A stretch of 64,000 bases of DNA from Chondrus crispus (taxonomy: Eukaryota > Rhodophyta > Florideophyceae > Gigartinales > Gigartinaceae), in the NCBI RefSeq assembly GCF_000350225.1, contig NW_005178982.1, positions 81,769 to 145,768 of the forward strand. The letters are read 5' to 3'. The notes below the pieces were generated by a model. The model had not been told where the DNA came from and made no database searches. It was given only the letters and a program-made list of their open reading frames with translations. How positions within the stretch are numbered: the first letter of the stretch is position 1; each line of letters begins with the position of its first letter. The position numbers were made by a program, and so were the translations under genes. Shown here piece after piece: positions 47,553-58,382 of the stretch.

Positions 47553-48537
47553 GATAACAGCGTACACGGTCGCAGTTGCGTTCTGCGACTCGTGGGTGTT
47601 CAAGTATGGCGTCCCTCGCACGTTGCTTTCGGACAACAGCCCTCAGTTTAATGCCAAGTTCTTCCACAGCACGTGCCGTGTTCTGGGGATAACGAATTTG
47701 TACACTTCGGAGTACCATCCCCAGACGAACGGGCAAGTCGAGCGTTATAACCGAACAATCGCCTCGATGCTGAGGAACTACGTGGGTGAACACCAAGACG
47801 ACTGGGATATGTACGTGGGGCCGCTTACGTATGCGTACAATTCCCACGTACATCGCACCACACGCACCACGCCGTTTGAGCTCGTGCTCAGCAGGCCACC
47901 GCCGGAGTTCTCTCTCCGACGGGCGGACGGCGACGCGCCCCCTTCCGATAGGGGGAACCAACGTACCGAGTTCCTCAAGACCTTGGACTCGACTATCCAG
48001 AAGGCCTACGGGAGCCTGCGTCGGACGCAGGGTCGCTACAAGCGCGACTTCGATAAGCGCATACGACGTATGAATTCCCGGCTCCGTCCCGGGGAATACG
48101 TATATCTCAACCCCACCGATGGGGCTAAGACATCGAACAAGCTCGCCTCGCCCGCTGTCGGACCCTACCGCGTGCTCGCCGATGACCGCCGAACCATCAC
48201 GATCGATCGTGATGGGCTCTCCGAGCGAGTCTCCGCCGACCGCTGCGTGTACGCGCCGTCTCCGATAGACGCGCCACGAGCGAGTGCGAAGACCCCGCGG
48301 GACCTCGCCGATAAAGTCACCGCGGGAACGTAGTATGCCGTTGAACGGCTACTGAGACATCGAGTCGTGGAAGACCGAACTACGGAGTTCCTCATCAAGT
48401 GGGCAGATTACGACACACCCAATTGGACTGCGCAAACTCACGTCCCGGAGGAGTTGGTGTCTCGTTACGCCCAACGCCTCCGGAGACGTACCGGCAGAGA
48501 CCTCACCCAAACCTTGAACGCGGACGTTCACGCTTAA
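47553..48537 (+). pseudogene. Integrase core and chromodomain, element B pol
   Basis: Continues the frame broken by the solo LTR: TAYTVAVAFCDSWVFKYG, LLSDNSPQFN (Ser for the usual Gly), QVERYNRTIASML, then the chromodomain (FLIKWADYDTPNW) and the end TLNADVHA. A TAG at 48331-48333 replaces the Gln of element A just before the chromodomain. Confidence 0.9.
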
Positions 48538-48547
48538 GGGGGGGCCC
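48514..48547 (+). other. Internal hairpin plus purine tract, end of pol (element B)
   Basis: TGAACG-CGGA-CGTTCA (48515-48530) followed by CGCTTAAGGGGGGGGCC; the counterpart of 37122 in element A. Confidence 0.8.
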
Positions 48548-51500
48548 TCAACCGCTCCTTCGCGGATTAACCCCAGCCTGCACGAACAGACTAAAAGGGG
48601 GAAGCGAAGGAGGACGGTGGACCCTATCGGAGGGTCACAGCGAGGGACGTGTTCAAGTCAAGTCGTCTTGACTTCTCGGACGTCAAGGACGCGATACATA
48701 AGAACAGGACAGTACGAACTGCCTGAAAAAATGTTGGGCCCTCGTAATGGCCGACATTACGAGAACCGCAAAACCCCGTTCGGATTGGAAAAGTCGGACG
48801 ACCCCCCTCCCGAACAGGATTGCCGGACGATCCGTTAAGTCCAGCAACCACGGCGAGGAGGGGCGCCCGACGAACGAGGCGATCAGCGGTGGAATCACGA
48901 CAGCCCCTCGGTGGGCGGAGCAAGCGACCAGAATGCCCGTCGCTTGTGTCTCGGAATATCCGAGAAGATGGAGGCTCACGGCGAGCCATCAATCAGCATC
49001 CGGGTTAGACAGCCCGGCAGAAGACCGGATCATGGTCCTTTCGGTTTGGGTTGTGTGCGAGGAGACGCGCGAAACGCGCAGGCAGACGCGCAGGCGAGGG
49101 GAGCGGCGTCAGTAGAACGCGCGCTGGGGCCGTTCAATAAGAGCGAGGAAGCGAGAGCAACTCAGTCGGAAGGGCACCAATATTTGCGCACGGACGCGAG
49201 ACACTTCAAAACCGCCGCCGAGACATGCCCTGTAATAAGGAAAATTACGCGGGAGGAGAACGTTACACGTGAGCGACGCCGGAAGTGCGCGCCATGCACC
49301 AACACCGATTGCGTCATCACCAAATCACTCCCGCCACCATACCCCGAAAATAACCAAAAAATTAAGGGGAAGAAATTACAGCAGCACGTGCGCAGTGTGC
49401 CCAGGTACTGCAGTCCATACGATCAGCAAAGAAAAGGCGGACCGCGCTGCGCGAGGGTACAACGGGTACCAGCAGGAGCTACACACGTCCGCCCCTGACC
49501 GGAAAGGGAGGCGGGCGTGAGGTTGAACCGTACGCCCGCATCGAGCGGGTGACTCGAAAGCCCGACGCGCCACAAGCCGACAGATCGGCCTTCCCTCCTG
49601 GTCCCCTCCTCACGCGGACCGCCGCGCACCGGTTGAGCGAGTGCCCCGAGCCACCCTCCTGCCAGCGACGACGCCCGGGATGGCCACGGCTGAGGAAGGG
49701 ACGAGCGCGAGTCAATCACGCGCTTTCGAGCCCTCGCTTCCGAATTGGAGGGGCACAGTAGGTTGCGCAATCGATGTGATCGTCCGTCGCAAGGGCGTGA
49801 TTGCGCCACCGCGCGCACTCCGCACGACGCGTCGTAGTGGCGACGTAGAGTGCGACCACGGATAAAGACGGCTCTGTGGCCGACCACGTCGAGCCGGGTA
49901 CCCGCTTCTAGGTCCGCACCTCGAAAACAACGGAGTTCACATACTCGACGGACGAGACGCCGCTGTGCGGGACCTCGACGGGGGTCTTCCCGAAAGGCCC
50001 TGTGCTCTTGCCCCAGACGAAGGGCACGCGACGCCCCTTCGTGAGACGACTGGCGAGGGGAGCTCGTCACGCCCGCTTCTCTCGAAGAGGCCCCCGACAG
50101 TTGCGACGCCGTACCTGCACGCTCTGTACCTCGCCCCTCTCTCTCGGAAGGAGCCTTCCAGGAGTGACAACGAACAAAAGCGCCGGAAGGCCAACCACGA
50201 AGCCTTAGGGAGCGCCATTGCCGAGGACGCTGGACGGCGTCCCGTCTCGTCCGTACACGAATCGGGACGGGGTGAACCGATAACCGGCACAACCGCACGC
50301 GCCGACCCCGCCAACACTCCCTGACGGCCCATTTCCTTCTTCGCGGAAGCGTTCATAGGGACCAAGACAAACCTGCCCCACGCCGGCGCCTAGGGCGGAA
50401 CGGAATGAGGTATCGCCCGAGCACAGACGAAACAAGACGTCCCAATTTGTCGCCAGCAACGGCGTGCCCGTATGAACGCCAGTACGAAGGTAGGACTCCG
50501 CGCACCGGACGCCGCAGAGGTGAGAGAAGGTCCGTCCGCCGTTGCGCAAGACGTTGCTCTACGAAGCGATGCGGTCAATTGTCGTTACCGTATGACGGAG
50601 CACGTGAACGAGCAGCCAGCCCGAACGCACCCTCTCGCCAGGATCCTGGTTGAGCCCCCGAAGGTGGCAAATCCTCGCGACATAAAAGGGGAAAGGGAAA
50701 GGGGCACGATCGAACGTGCTCCCCGACTTCGACTTGACGATGAAAGTTGGCAGGGTCCCAGCTCGCGTCGAAAGAGAGGAGAGTGGCCCGAGCCCCATCA
50801 TGCGCCTCATCCGATAGGACTCATCGCGATGGTGGCTGTGGAAAGGCGATAAAACGTTCAAGGACGCCCCAACGGAGGAGACGGGCGCGAATGTGTTCGA
50901 TTGGGGTAACGTCGTGTGCGATTACGACAACGACGGCGATCGGGACATCTTCATGGTCGGCGAGCTCGACTTCCTCGCATTTGGCGGCACCGATTACCCC
51001 CCAAACCTCATATACAAGAACGAGGAGTGCACCGGGACGTTTCGTACGACACGGCGTCGTGGGGCGGGCTGGTCGTCGGAGCCGGGGCACAGAAACGCAA
51101 GGTGGATTTGAAGGACTCTGGAATGGACCGCAGCGATGCAAGCGACAATAGCCCTCTTGTGCGTCCGCTTCGGCGGAAGCAAAGGATCCGGACACAGTGT
51201 CAGGGGCGCACAAGCGAATTAAGGCGAGTGGAACAGAAGAGTAGGTGGAGTTGGACGTACACAAAGTGGAACAAAGTGGTTCGAATGAGGGGATCATGCG
51301 ACGTGGGAGCTCCAGACGAATTCCCCACATCCGATCTGAGATTGTCGAGAGAAGTTTTAAAAAAAGCGCAGAGACACGAAACGGACAAAGGCAGCGTAGG
51401 TACCCGAGCGTGGAGAGAACCAAAAAGCCAAGCGAGCGGGGAAATCCGAGAAGAACACAAAAATGGTGGTACGAAAACATTACCGAAAAGAGCAGCTTCA

Positions 51501-52967
51501 GCGTCCGCTTGGTAGCTTACGAGTACGTCGCCCGAGGATGGGATTTCCTCAAGCGTATAGAATGACAATTCCGAGCCAGCAGAGGTCGATGGAAAGCTGA
51601 GAGCGGGTGTTGTTGACACCTCATGCGAACCCGCCAAAGCCGCTCATTCGTCAGAGGGATGACCTGGACCCCCCAGCGGCTTTTTCTTTGCAACTGAGAA
51701 GAAGACCCGAGTGAAAGGGATCCACGAAACGAGCCGGATGCACATGCGGGCCCGCCGCTCGGTTCATCGCCCTTGCAGCCGAGTTCACCGCACGCTGACG
51801 GAAATGCGGTTTCCGCAAGAATGACTCTGAACGTGAAAGCGGATGCGCATGGGAGAACGTGCCCAGATGACTTTTCCGACCGTAGGAGAACAGTGTTGTG
51901 TCGTGCGGTCTTGAGATACCTTCAAACCATCCTACGGACTCAAGGCGGATGCGAGGGGCATAAAAAATGCTGCGACGTCAGTTAGATACGTTGCGTAAGT
52001 TGACTTCGTTTACTTGGCCAGGGCCATTCTGGGCCTGCAAAAGCTCTCTCGTTTCCAACGATACAGTAGTGAGCGACCGACATGGCGAGCAACCACTGAC
52101 TGCGAGCGTGTCGGTCATGCCGGGCCCTATTTCGCACTGTACTTCCGTCGAGGGAGAGCGAATCCCGGAACAAAGCTTTGACGACACTTCGGCGCACGTG
52201 AAAACGACAACTGAAGATGCAACAGCAAGGCACACACGGGAGGGTGATAATCGGGGGGCGCCAAGGAGGGAAACTACAGAAAGAATGTCTAACTGCTCTT
52301 TGAAGCCCTCCTGGTGACCACGATTAATCTGGGTTATTTCTCGCACCACACACAAGTTCGTTGAGTCTGTTTATAAGGGAATGGCGTCGAAGTCACGCAT
52401 CCTCCGATCGCCCACGAGAGGCCGTGGTCTTGTGGCCTCACCGGACACGGACTGCAGGGCATAGGGACCACCGAATGGCTTTTCCGAGCGGTCTCCCCTG
52501 CTACGCTGGGAGCAGGCCACTCGGGGCGCCGAGTTTGTCTACCACATCCGCTCTCAGAAATCGCTGACGCCCGCATCGCTGGCGTGAACCGTCCACGACA
52601 GCAGGTCCATCGCCGTAGAAACCGCTACATTTTGCGTCGTGGCGCGGCTTCTCTGATCAGAGCAGAGCTCGAGCACGTCGAGCTGCTTGTCGCACGGGCC
52701 GCAAGTGACGGCGCAGGCCGCCCCCCCTTTTGCGGCGGACGGTGGGCATATGGCAACTGGGGACGAGTTGCTTCGGGAAGGGGATTTGCTGGGATGTGAA
52801 GACATGGCGGGAGGCACGTCGGGAAGGGAGATGGCCCGGGGAGATCGGACAGTGTGGAAGAGACCACAGCTCCTACGAACAGGAAGGGGCTCTGAAAAGG
52901 CAATCTAGAATCAAGAACAAGAGCGCGAGAGGGCTCGGGACAAGGAAAGTCTTCCCCTCACACCGAC
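48548..52967 (+). other. Extra 3' module of element B
   Basis: About 4.4 kb of GC-rich sequence between the two hairpin-purine units, in the position of the 6-kb module of A but without obvious similarity to it. No long intact ORF corresponds to the antisense ORF of A; the longest minus frame (49423-50298) is Arg-rich and looks like a chance frame. It contains an FG-GAP-like fragment. Confidence 0.6.
50827..51111 (+). pseudogene. Captured FG-GAP/ASPIC-like repeat fragment
   Basis: A plus-strand frame reads GDKTFKDAP, then NVFDWGNVVCDYDNDGDRDI, FMVGELDFLAFGGTDYPPNL and IYKNEECTGTF. The DYDNDGDxDIF core followed by a PNxxYKN...GTF unit is the pattern of calcium-binding FG-GAP/VCBS repeats in ASPIC/UnbV- and integrin-alpha-like proteins. 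Only one to two repeats remain, and they run out of homology near 51050. It is not a normal part of a retrotransposon. Confidence 0.6.
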
Positions 52968-53004
52968 GTGGACGCGGACGTCCCCGCTTAAGGGGGGGGG
53001 GCCG
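52968..53004 (+). other. Terminal hairpin plus polypurine tract of element B
   Basis: GTGGACG-CGGA-CGTCCCC then GCTTAAGGGGGGGGGGCCG to the LTR start. Compared with the copies in A, GAACG/CGTTC has become GGACG/CGTCC, so the stem pairing is kept by a compensating change. Confidence 0.8.
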
Positions 53005-53686
53005 TGTAGTATAACCCCCCCTGGGGCTTTTTAGTTAGATTAGATCAACAACGGGATCTAATACTGTAGAGCCCGATGCTCTACAGTATTACCGCGCGTG
53101 GCCACGTGTACCCCTCGGGTACTGGGCGCACGCGTGCACACGTGCACACTTGTACCGCGCGGGACGGAAGCGCGCGCACACACGTGTACTGTCAGCCACG
53201 ATGGCTGACAGTCTTACAGTACGGTCCGATCTGTACTACAGTAGTCCATTACAGTACTTCGGTACTGTAGTGTTATAGATTGTTTTATATATTAAATATG
53301 GAGCGGACCGGCGGCGGTGGAGGAGGACAAGCACGGACTTGTCACCCACCGACCGTCAAGGTCCGTCTTCCAGCTTACCTAACACGCGCGATCGGTCTTC
53401 GCGCGCGTTAAACGGGACAAAGCGGGTAGGGGACACACGCGTACGCGAGCGAGCCTACATCCGCCTTCGCCCGTCAGCGCTGGTACGTTACCCAGCGCTG
53501 CTCCGGGGCGTCGAGGCGTAGATCGGCCCGCTCGTACGCTCGTCCCCGACCGTCCCGCGCTACCACGCTACCAGGGCCCGCTTCCCTGTCTCGATAGCTG
53601 TGTTCTCCTTGTCTTCTCCCCCTCCGAAGGGTCTACGTCGAGCTAAAGCATACACCCCTCTACGTCAGGGGGGTGTTTATGCTACA
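53005..53686 (+). repeat. 3' LTR of element B
   Basis: 682 bases, TGTAGTATAACC to GTTTATGCTACA. It carries its own hairpin chain (for example ATACTGTAGAGC-CCGAT-GCTCTACAGTAT at 53061-53089 and TACAGTAC-TTCG-GTACTGTA at 53250-53269). Sequence identity to the LTR of A is low in the first half and clear in the second. Confidence 0.93.
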
Positions 53687-53959
53687 TTAGGGACCGGCAC
53701 GGGTCGGGTTGCGCGACACGCGAGCGAGCCGAGATCCGCCTCCGCCCTTCAGCGCTGGTACGTCACCCAGAGCTGCTCCAGGGCCTCGAGGCATCGATTC
53801 GCTCGTTTACGAGCGCGTCCCCGCCGACACCGCTCTACCACCCGCTACCAGCCCGTGCTGGGGGCGTTGGTTGGTCCAAGACCCTCGGTACCGTCGATCC
53901 GGGCTCTTCCGCCAAACGACGCGAGCACTCCTCCTCCGTGTGGGGGTGTTTATGCGACA
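53687..53959 (+). repeat. 3' part of an older LTR (element C)
   Basis: Matches the second half of the A and B LTRs (CCGCCTCCGCCC, CGTCCCCGCCGAC, TTGGTTGGT-CAAGACCCTCGG) and ends GTTTATGCGACA. Element B begins where its first half should be, so B probably inserted into it. Its right end abuts the reverse transcriptase of element D. Confidence 0.85.
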
Positions 53960-55133
53960 CCATCCGGTTTCGGAACCAGCAGCACGGGCGACGCCCATTC
54001 TGACTGCGCTGGTTCTATCACTCCTGGTTTTAACATCTTTGTAGTGTAATGACCGGCGCGAGCGCGCGGAGGTCATCGGACGGCCGTGTACGGTATACAC
54101 GTGGGCAGTTGTGCCCACGTGTAGCGAGCGCGCGCGTGCCGAGCGGTCGTAATCTGGCGTACGTGTACAGTAGTGTACGTGTCGGCCAAGCGGTAGTCTG
54201 CTAGTATTACGCGTGTACGCTAGCACACGCGGCATCCGTGCGGTAGTCTGTAAGCAGCGCGTGTGTACAGCAGTACACACGTGTAGCTGCAGCGTCCGCG
54301 CGGTAATTAGGAATTGAGGCGCTAGTTTTTTAATTGCGTACAGTACCTGGTACGCACTAGGCGGCAGGTACTGTACACCGGGACAGGTGTCCGAGGCGTC
54401 CCTCTGAGGGGTTAAGACCTGACACCCGTCCCCACCAGTAAACTGGGGCAAGCTCGCCCCCGTCCCTTTCGCGCCTACATATGTCCGTTTCGGTTGTCTA
54501 TCGCGCGCGCTGGCTTCTAACCCGTTACCGGTCGCTCCCGCTCACGCACCACGGGGCGACTGCGCGTAACCGGCCAGTGAGCCACTCCCTTTTCGCGAGC
54601 TCGTCCGATTGGTTCAATTAGCGCGTCGCGTCCGCGCCGCGTGCTCCCTCGCTAGAGCCTCCGCCTCTCACCCAACCCAGGGCGGAGAGGAGTTATCCCA
54701 CAATCTTCTGTACTTCTGCATCTTCTATCTCTCGGGCTTTTGGTCCTGCCCGCTACGGAGCTTGTGCGATGGGCCTGGTCTCCGGGACCACTTCGATCCG
54801 GTGGACCGTCTTATTAATTTCTCTAAGGGTCCCATCTCACATGCGGGAATACTTCTTCAACATGTGACGGAACTTGTCGCGCAGCCGGTCCGGCACGTGG
54901 CTCAGGTCGAGTTCCTCCACGTCCGGCGGTGGCGGCTCAATCCTGCGTCGCGGCTTCGTAGACGCCGACGCGGAGAGCCCTACCGACCGTTCTCCGAGCT
55001 GTCCCTCACGTTCTTGATCCGACGGTTCACCTCTTGTCTCGCCCGTAGGCAGTGGGGTAGAATTAGGAAAATTTTCCTCCTGCCTTTCTTCAATTCCTAG
55101 AACTTCACCAATGGTCGTTTTGCTCTCGAGCAC
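53960..55133 (-). pseudogene. Reverse transcriptase N-terminal part of element D
   Basis: Linker (DLSHVPDRLRDKFRHMLKKY) then REINKTVHRIEVVPETRPIA, RAGPKAREIEDAEVQK and, beyond the solo [23 protein letters not shown] and VPKPDG, the conserved entry into the RT fingers. A TGA stands where Trp is expected after KKYSRM, and a TAG where Tyr is expected before RAGPKAR, so it is not functional. Confidence 0.85.
54040..54702 (+). repeat. Solo LTR (element E) in reverse transcriptase of D
   Basis: 663 bases from TGTAGTGTAATG to GTTATCCCACA, flanked by the exact 5-base duplication ATCTT (54035-54039 and 54703-54707). Removing it and one ATCTT copy restores a continuous RT frame across AEVQK/MLKPGV. 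It has its own set of hairpins but little sequence likeness to the A and B LTRs. Confidence 0.93.
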
Positions 55134-55176
55134 CGCTCTTGGGTGCTGTAGTAATTATGCCACGACTTGGCCCTTT

Positions 55177-55989
55177 TTAAACCCTAACAGGGTACTTCCT
55201 AAAAGCAGCAATGAGTAAACGAAATGGCCTGTCAGGCTCAACCTGAACAATTCCATTCGTACATATCAATCCATGCCTTTCATATATAGGCGAATACGGC
55301 TGAACCACGACCAAGTCTGCCCTCTTCGAGGTGCCTTCAACGACGCGTTGCGTCCCGGGTGCAATAGACGCGGCCTTCGCCACCTTGACCTCGGGACTAA
55401 TTCGTTCCCCCTTTTCATCATTCTCGTCCTCTCCCGGGACGAGATCCTTCTGCCCTTTCCTCGACGAGAACCGCCTCACAATCGGAACTTCCGAGAAATC
55501 CGCCAACTCCACTGTCTTCCTCCGTGGGTATACCGCTTCAACCAACCTGTCGCAGTAGTCCGCGCCTAGAATTAGCGGGACTGCGAGTTTTTTGCATACA
55601 ATAAACTCAGTTGCGGCCACGAATTTTCCAACCCTCACAGGCATTTTGATTGTGCCGAGAGTTCGGAATGGCCTGTTGTTCGCATCGCCGATGTCCTGGG
55701 TCGGTCCGAAGGACACTAGAGATTCCATTCCGGCCGGGAGTTCCGATTTTCGCACAAGGTTTGGTCCCGCGCCGGTGTCTAATACAGCAAACACCCGGCT
55801 CATCAATCCGACCGTTGGTCTGATATCCGCGTAAACTTTGTAGTCTTTTCGCGCAAGAACCAAGATCTTCTCTGGAAACACCCTTCGCTTAACCCTGTCC
55901 CACGGTCTTCGATTTTCCTTCAGCGGCCGATCCCTGACTCGAATCAAGATTTTCTTGACTTGAGTGGGCCCCTTCGGCTTATCCACCAA
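55177..55989 (-). pseudogene. Aspartic protease region of element D
   Basis: 270 codons. Retropepsin motifs: AVLDTGAGPNLVRKSEL (catalytic Asp in the usual DTG) and LILGADYCDRL (ILG flap-partner motif), followed by a basic spacer. The frame is intact here, but upstream gag and downstream RT are broken. Confidence 0.85.
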
Positions 55990-56144
55990 TCCAACAACCT
56001 CCTCATCGAGGCCTGATTTTGCCGTCGGAGACGGGGAACGGGGCTGAGCCCCGGGAACAGTACATCTACTCAGTGCCCCTCGCGACTCGTGCCAGATTCC
56101 CCTCTCTAGTTTCCCTGCTGCTGCGGGTTCTTCTTATCCTCCGA

Positions 56145-56483
56145 CTAGGGCCCCGCGGCTGGCCCTCTTGACGGTCGGTTCGACCCGTTGGAGGAGGCAC
56201 TCGGTGTGCTCGCCGTCTGAGAATCGAACCAATTTTTGACCTTCAAATAATTGGTTGATGGAATCCCCAATCTCTCCATCGGAGACAACGCCTCGTAGTT
56301 CCCCATAACCTTGTGCATTTCCCGAAGGGGAAGTATGCACTTGGGTGCGGCGTGCCCCTTTTCGTTGCAATGAAAGCATAAGAGCCCATTCTTCTTGACA
56401 GGGTTCTTCGGCGTCGGCCGTCCGTTGACCTGCGGCCATCCAGTCCAGCCTGGTCGTCGGAACTGGGTACCCTTGTCTTCCAT
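56145..56483 (-). pseudogene. Gag C-terminus with CCHC knuckle, element D
   Basis: Single zinc knuckle CFHCNEKGHAAPKC, then the conserved tail MERLGIPSTNYLKVKNWF. The N-terminal gag half is absent to the right of about 56550. Confidence 0.8.
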
Positions 56484-56647
56484 CGGGAGGCGCGGCGCCG
56501 GCGTGTGGCCGCGCCCTCGGAATGCTAATCTGTCCTTGCGGTCCGGTGCACGAGCACACGTCAGCGTCTGATGAAGAGAGTTGCGGTCCGTCGTTCAGTT
56601 CCCAATTTGAAATGGTGTTTTTGGTTTCGATGTTATTTTACGTGCTT

Positions 56648-56840
56648 TTTAAGGTGATTTAAGAAAGCTTCTTTTCCAGACATATCTAAAAACATCCACA
56701 AAGAATATGCAATTCCAATAAAGTCCTTCCTGTCCCCAACTCAGAAGTCAAGTACAGTAGCGAGGGTATCCCTTTCTTTCCTGTCGAGGAAGCAGAAGTT
56801 AAGAATTACACTGGTCAAATAATTTCCTCATATGAGGACA
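56648..56840 (+). repeat. Diverged dispersed repeat, copy 1
   Basis: Shares an ordered set of blocks with 60600-60790: GGCTTCTTTT/AGCTTCTTTTCC, AGACAT-TCTAAAAA, a GCGAGxGTATC block followed by CTTTxC and GTCGAGxAA, and CTCATATGA. Similar by eye over about 190 bases, in direct orientation. Confidence 0.6.
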
Positions 56841-57100
56841 AAAGGTATTTTATTTTTTCTAGACAAATAACCCATGATTCCACTTTTGCTTTTTTAAACC
56901 AGAAGGCCATCACTACAGGTAAAGCATCTGGTTGTTGATTCTCTCGAAAACTAACTCGTTGATGCATATAAAGGTGTTCAAAGGAACATGTCGGCTTACT
57001 GTAGGCATTTAAAGCTTAATTTATACCGGCAGCATAGAAACATCGCCCTGAGGGCTGTCTATTCGGTCCTAACTTTAGAAAAAATTTAAATCAGTTATTT

Positions 57101-57147
57101 ATTTTGATTGCGTAAATACTCTAATAGAGTATTTACGCAATCAAAAT
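57101..57147. repeat. Perfect 22-bp inverted repeat with 3-base spacer
   Basis: ATTTTGATTGCGTAAATACT plus CT (57101-57122), AAT spacer, exact reverse complement 57126-57147. Could fold into a cruciform or hairpin, or be the joint of a palindromic MITE. Confidence 0.95.
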
Positions 57148-57352
57148 TTGGTGAATGAATTTCGTTTCTCTCTCAATACCTGTCCACGTGTGAAAGCCAA
57201 TTGTGAAATTCACAAATGAAGCCTGGCGAACAATCGTGAAATATAGTGCGTTTGTGAAGTCGTTTCACAAACACAGCTGGCGGGAAACCAATTGCAAGCA
57301 CATCAAAACCAGCACACGCCAAAAACACATCAGGCTCTGCTCCCCTCGCGCC

Positions 57353-58224
57353 ATGGTTACCGTTGTTTCCCCTGAAGACGTTCCAGGCACCCCCGAGAAG
57401 TCACCATAAGGGACGCCTGTTTCCACCCCTACAGACATTCGTCGTCGAGAGTCCAAGCCGGGTCGCAAGTCCAAATTTACGGGCACAGAAGATCTAATTA
57501 TCGCGCAAGAAGTCTTCGCCTCCAAGGCACATGTAGCCCCGCATGGAGAGACGCTCTCCCGCTTCGAGACCGCGGCTCTGAAAGCCAACGCAAACTCAAT
57601 TTTCGCGCACAAAGTCACGGGAAAATACATTCAAGACAGATTCAAGAAGCTGCTCGACCAGTACGCCAAGCGCGATGGGCAAGACAGTGTTCGTTCTGGT
57701 GTTGGAGGTGAGATAGGGGAGGTCGATGAGCTATTGGGGCACATTACAGAAGCAAAGAGGGACCTTGGGGCCCGAAAGGATGGAGATATGAAGGAACGTG
57801 CAGATCAGGAGCGCCAGAAGATCGCTGCAGGACAAGATTTAGTGCTCAATGCACTGCGTTGTAAAAAAGACGTGAACAGAAGATGAGTTCGGACGAGGAG
57901 AGCCCTTCGAAAAAACGACGCTTGGCTGTGGGTGATGGCATGCAATCCATAGGGCTTGCACTTCGCGAATCAGAAGCGGCCAGGTTCAACATGGAGCAAA
58001 AGAAGTTTGACTTCGCGCGCGAGAAAGCTAGACATGAATTGGACCAGCGCGAGAAGGGCTGCAAGGAAAGGGCTGAAGAGCGCGCGCAGCGCGCAACCGA
58101 GCTCGCAGCTTATCGCGACTCCATGAGCGGCATGATGGAGCAAACAGGGAAGCAAATGCAATCCGTACTTTCTTTGGTAACGACGCTTCTCTCGCAGCAG
58201 CAAACAAAGAAAACGAACGAGTAA
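57353..58224 (+). pseudogene. SANT/Myb-like companion protein of a Harbinger transposon, broken
   Basis: From ATG 57353, one frame encodes KSKFTGTEDLIIAQEVFASK, then FETAALKAN, GKYIQDRFKKLLDQYAKRDG and a basic end at 57886. A second frame from 57883 continues with an acidic NLS-like start (SSDEESPSKKRRL) and a long charged coiled coil to 58224. This is the shape of the Myb-like DNA-binding partner encoded by PIF/Harbinger elements. An in-frame TAA at 57407-57409 and a frame change at about 57883 indicate decay, unless splicing removes them. Confidence 0.6.
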
Positions 58225-58382
58225 CCAGAGTATTCAGCGAGTAAACGTTTCTCCAGTATCAAAACGTCCTACATACCACCTACTCCCGCGCTTGACCTCG
58301 TCGACCCGCATTACGTACCACAACCGCTGCTCCCACGTCTGGTTGATCACGAGCCCATCGCATGCCAACCTCATAGCCCTCC

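Larger units (their letters stand above)
46150..53686 (+). mobile_element. Ty3/Gypsy chromovirus B, 5'-truncated relative of A
   Basis: Homology to element A begins in the spacer between RNase H and integrase and runs to the end of pol (48537). A 4.5-kb extra module and a 682-base 3' LTR follow. No 5' LTR, gag, protease or reverse transcriptase is present. It carries at least two nonsense codons in pol and a solo LTR in the integrase. It has the same double hairpin-purine layout as A. Confidence 0.88.
53960..56550 (-). mobile_element. Ty3/Gypsy element D, minus strand, truncated at both ends
   Basis: Reading leftward: gag zinc knuckle (56145-56483), protease (55177-55989), linker (54837-55133), and the start of reverse transcriptase, which is split by a solo LTR and ends at LTR C. 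Gag N-terminus, most of pol and both LTRs are missing. Confidence 0.88.
56551..57200. other. A/T-rich intergenic sequence with repeats
   Basis: Composition drops sharply relative to the retrotransposons. Contains the first copy of a diverged dispersed repeat (about 56648-56840) and a perfect 47-base hairpin (57101-57147). No gene. Confidence 0.6.

Noticed and set aside
49423-50298. 291-codon minus-strand ORF in the module of B
   Set aside because: Arg/Ser-rich composition expected of a GC-rich chance frame, with no ordered segment comparable to the antisense ORF of A.
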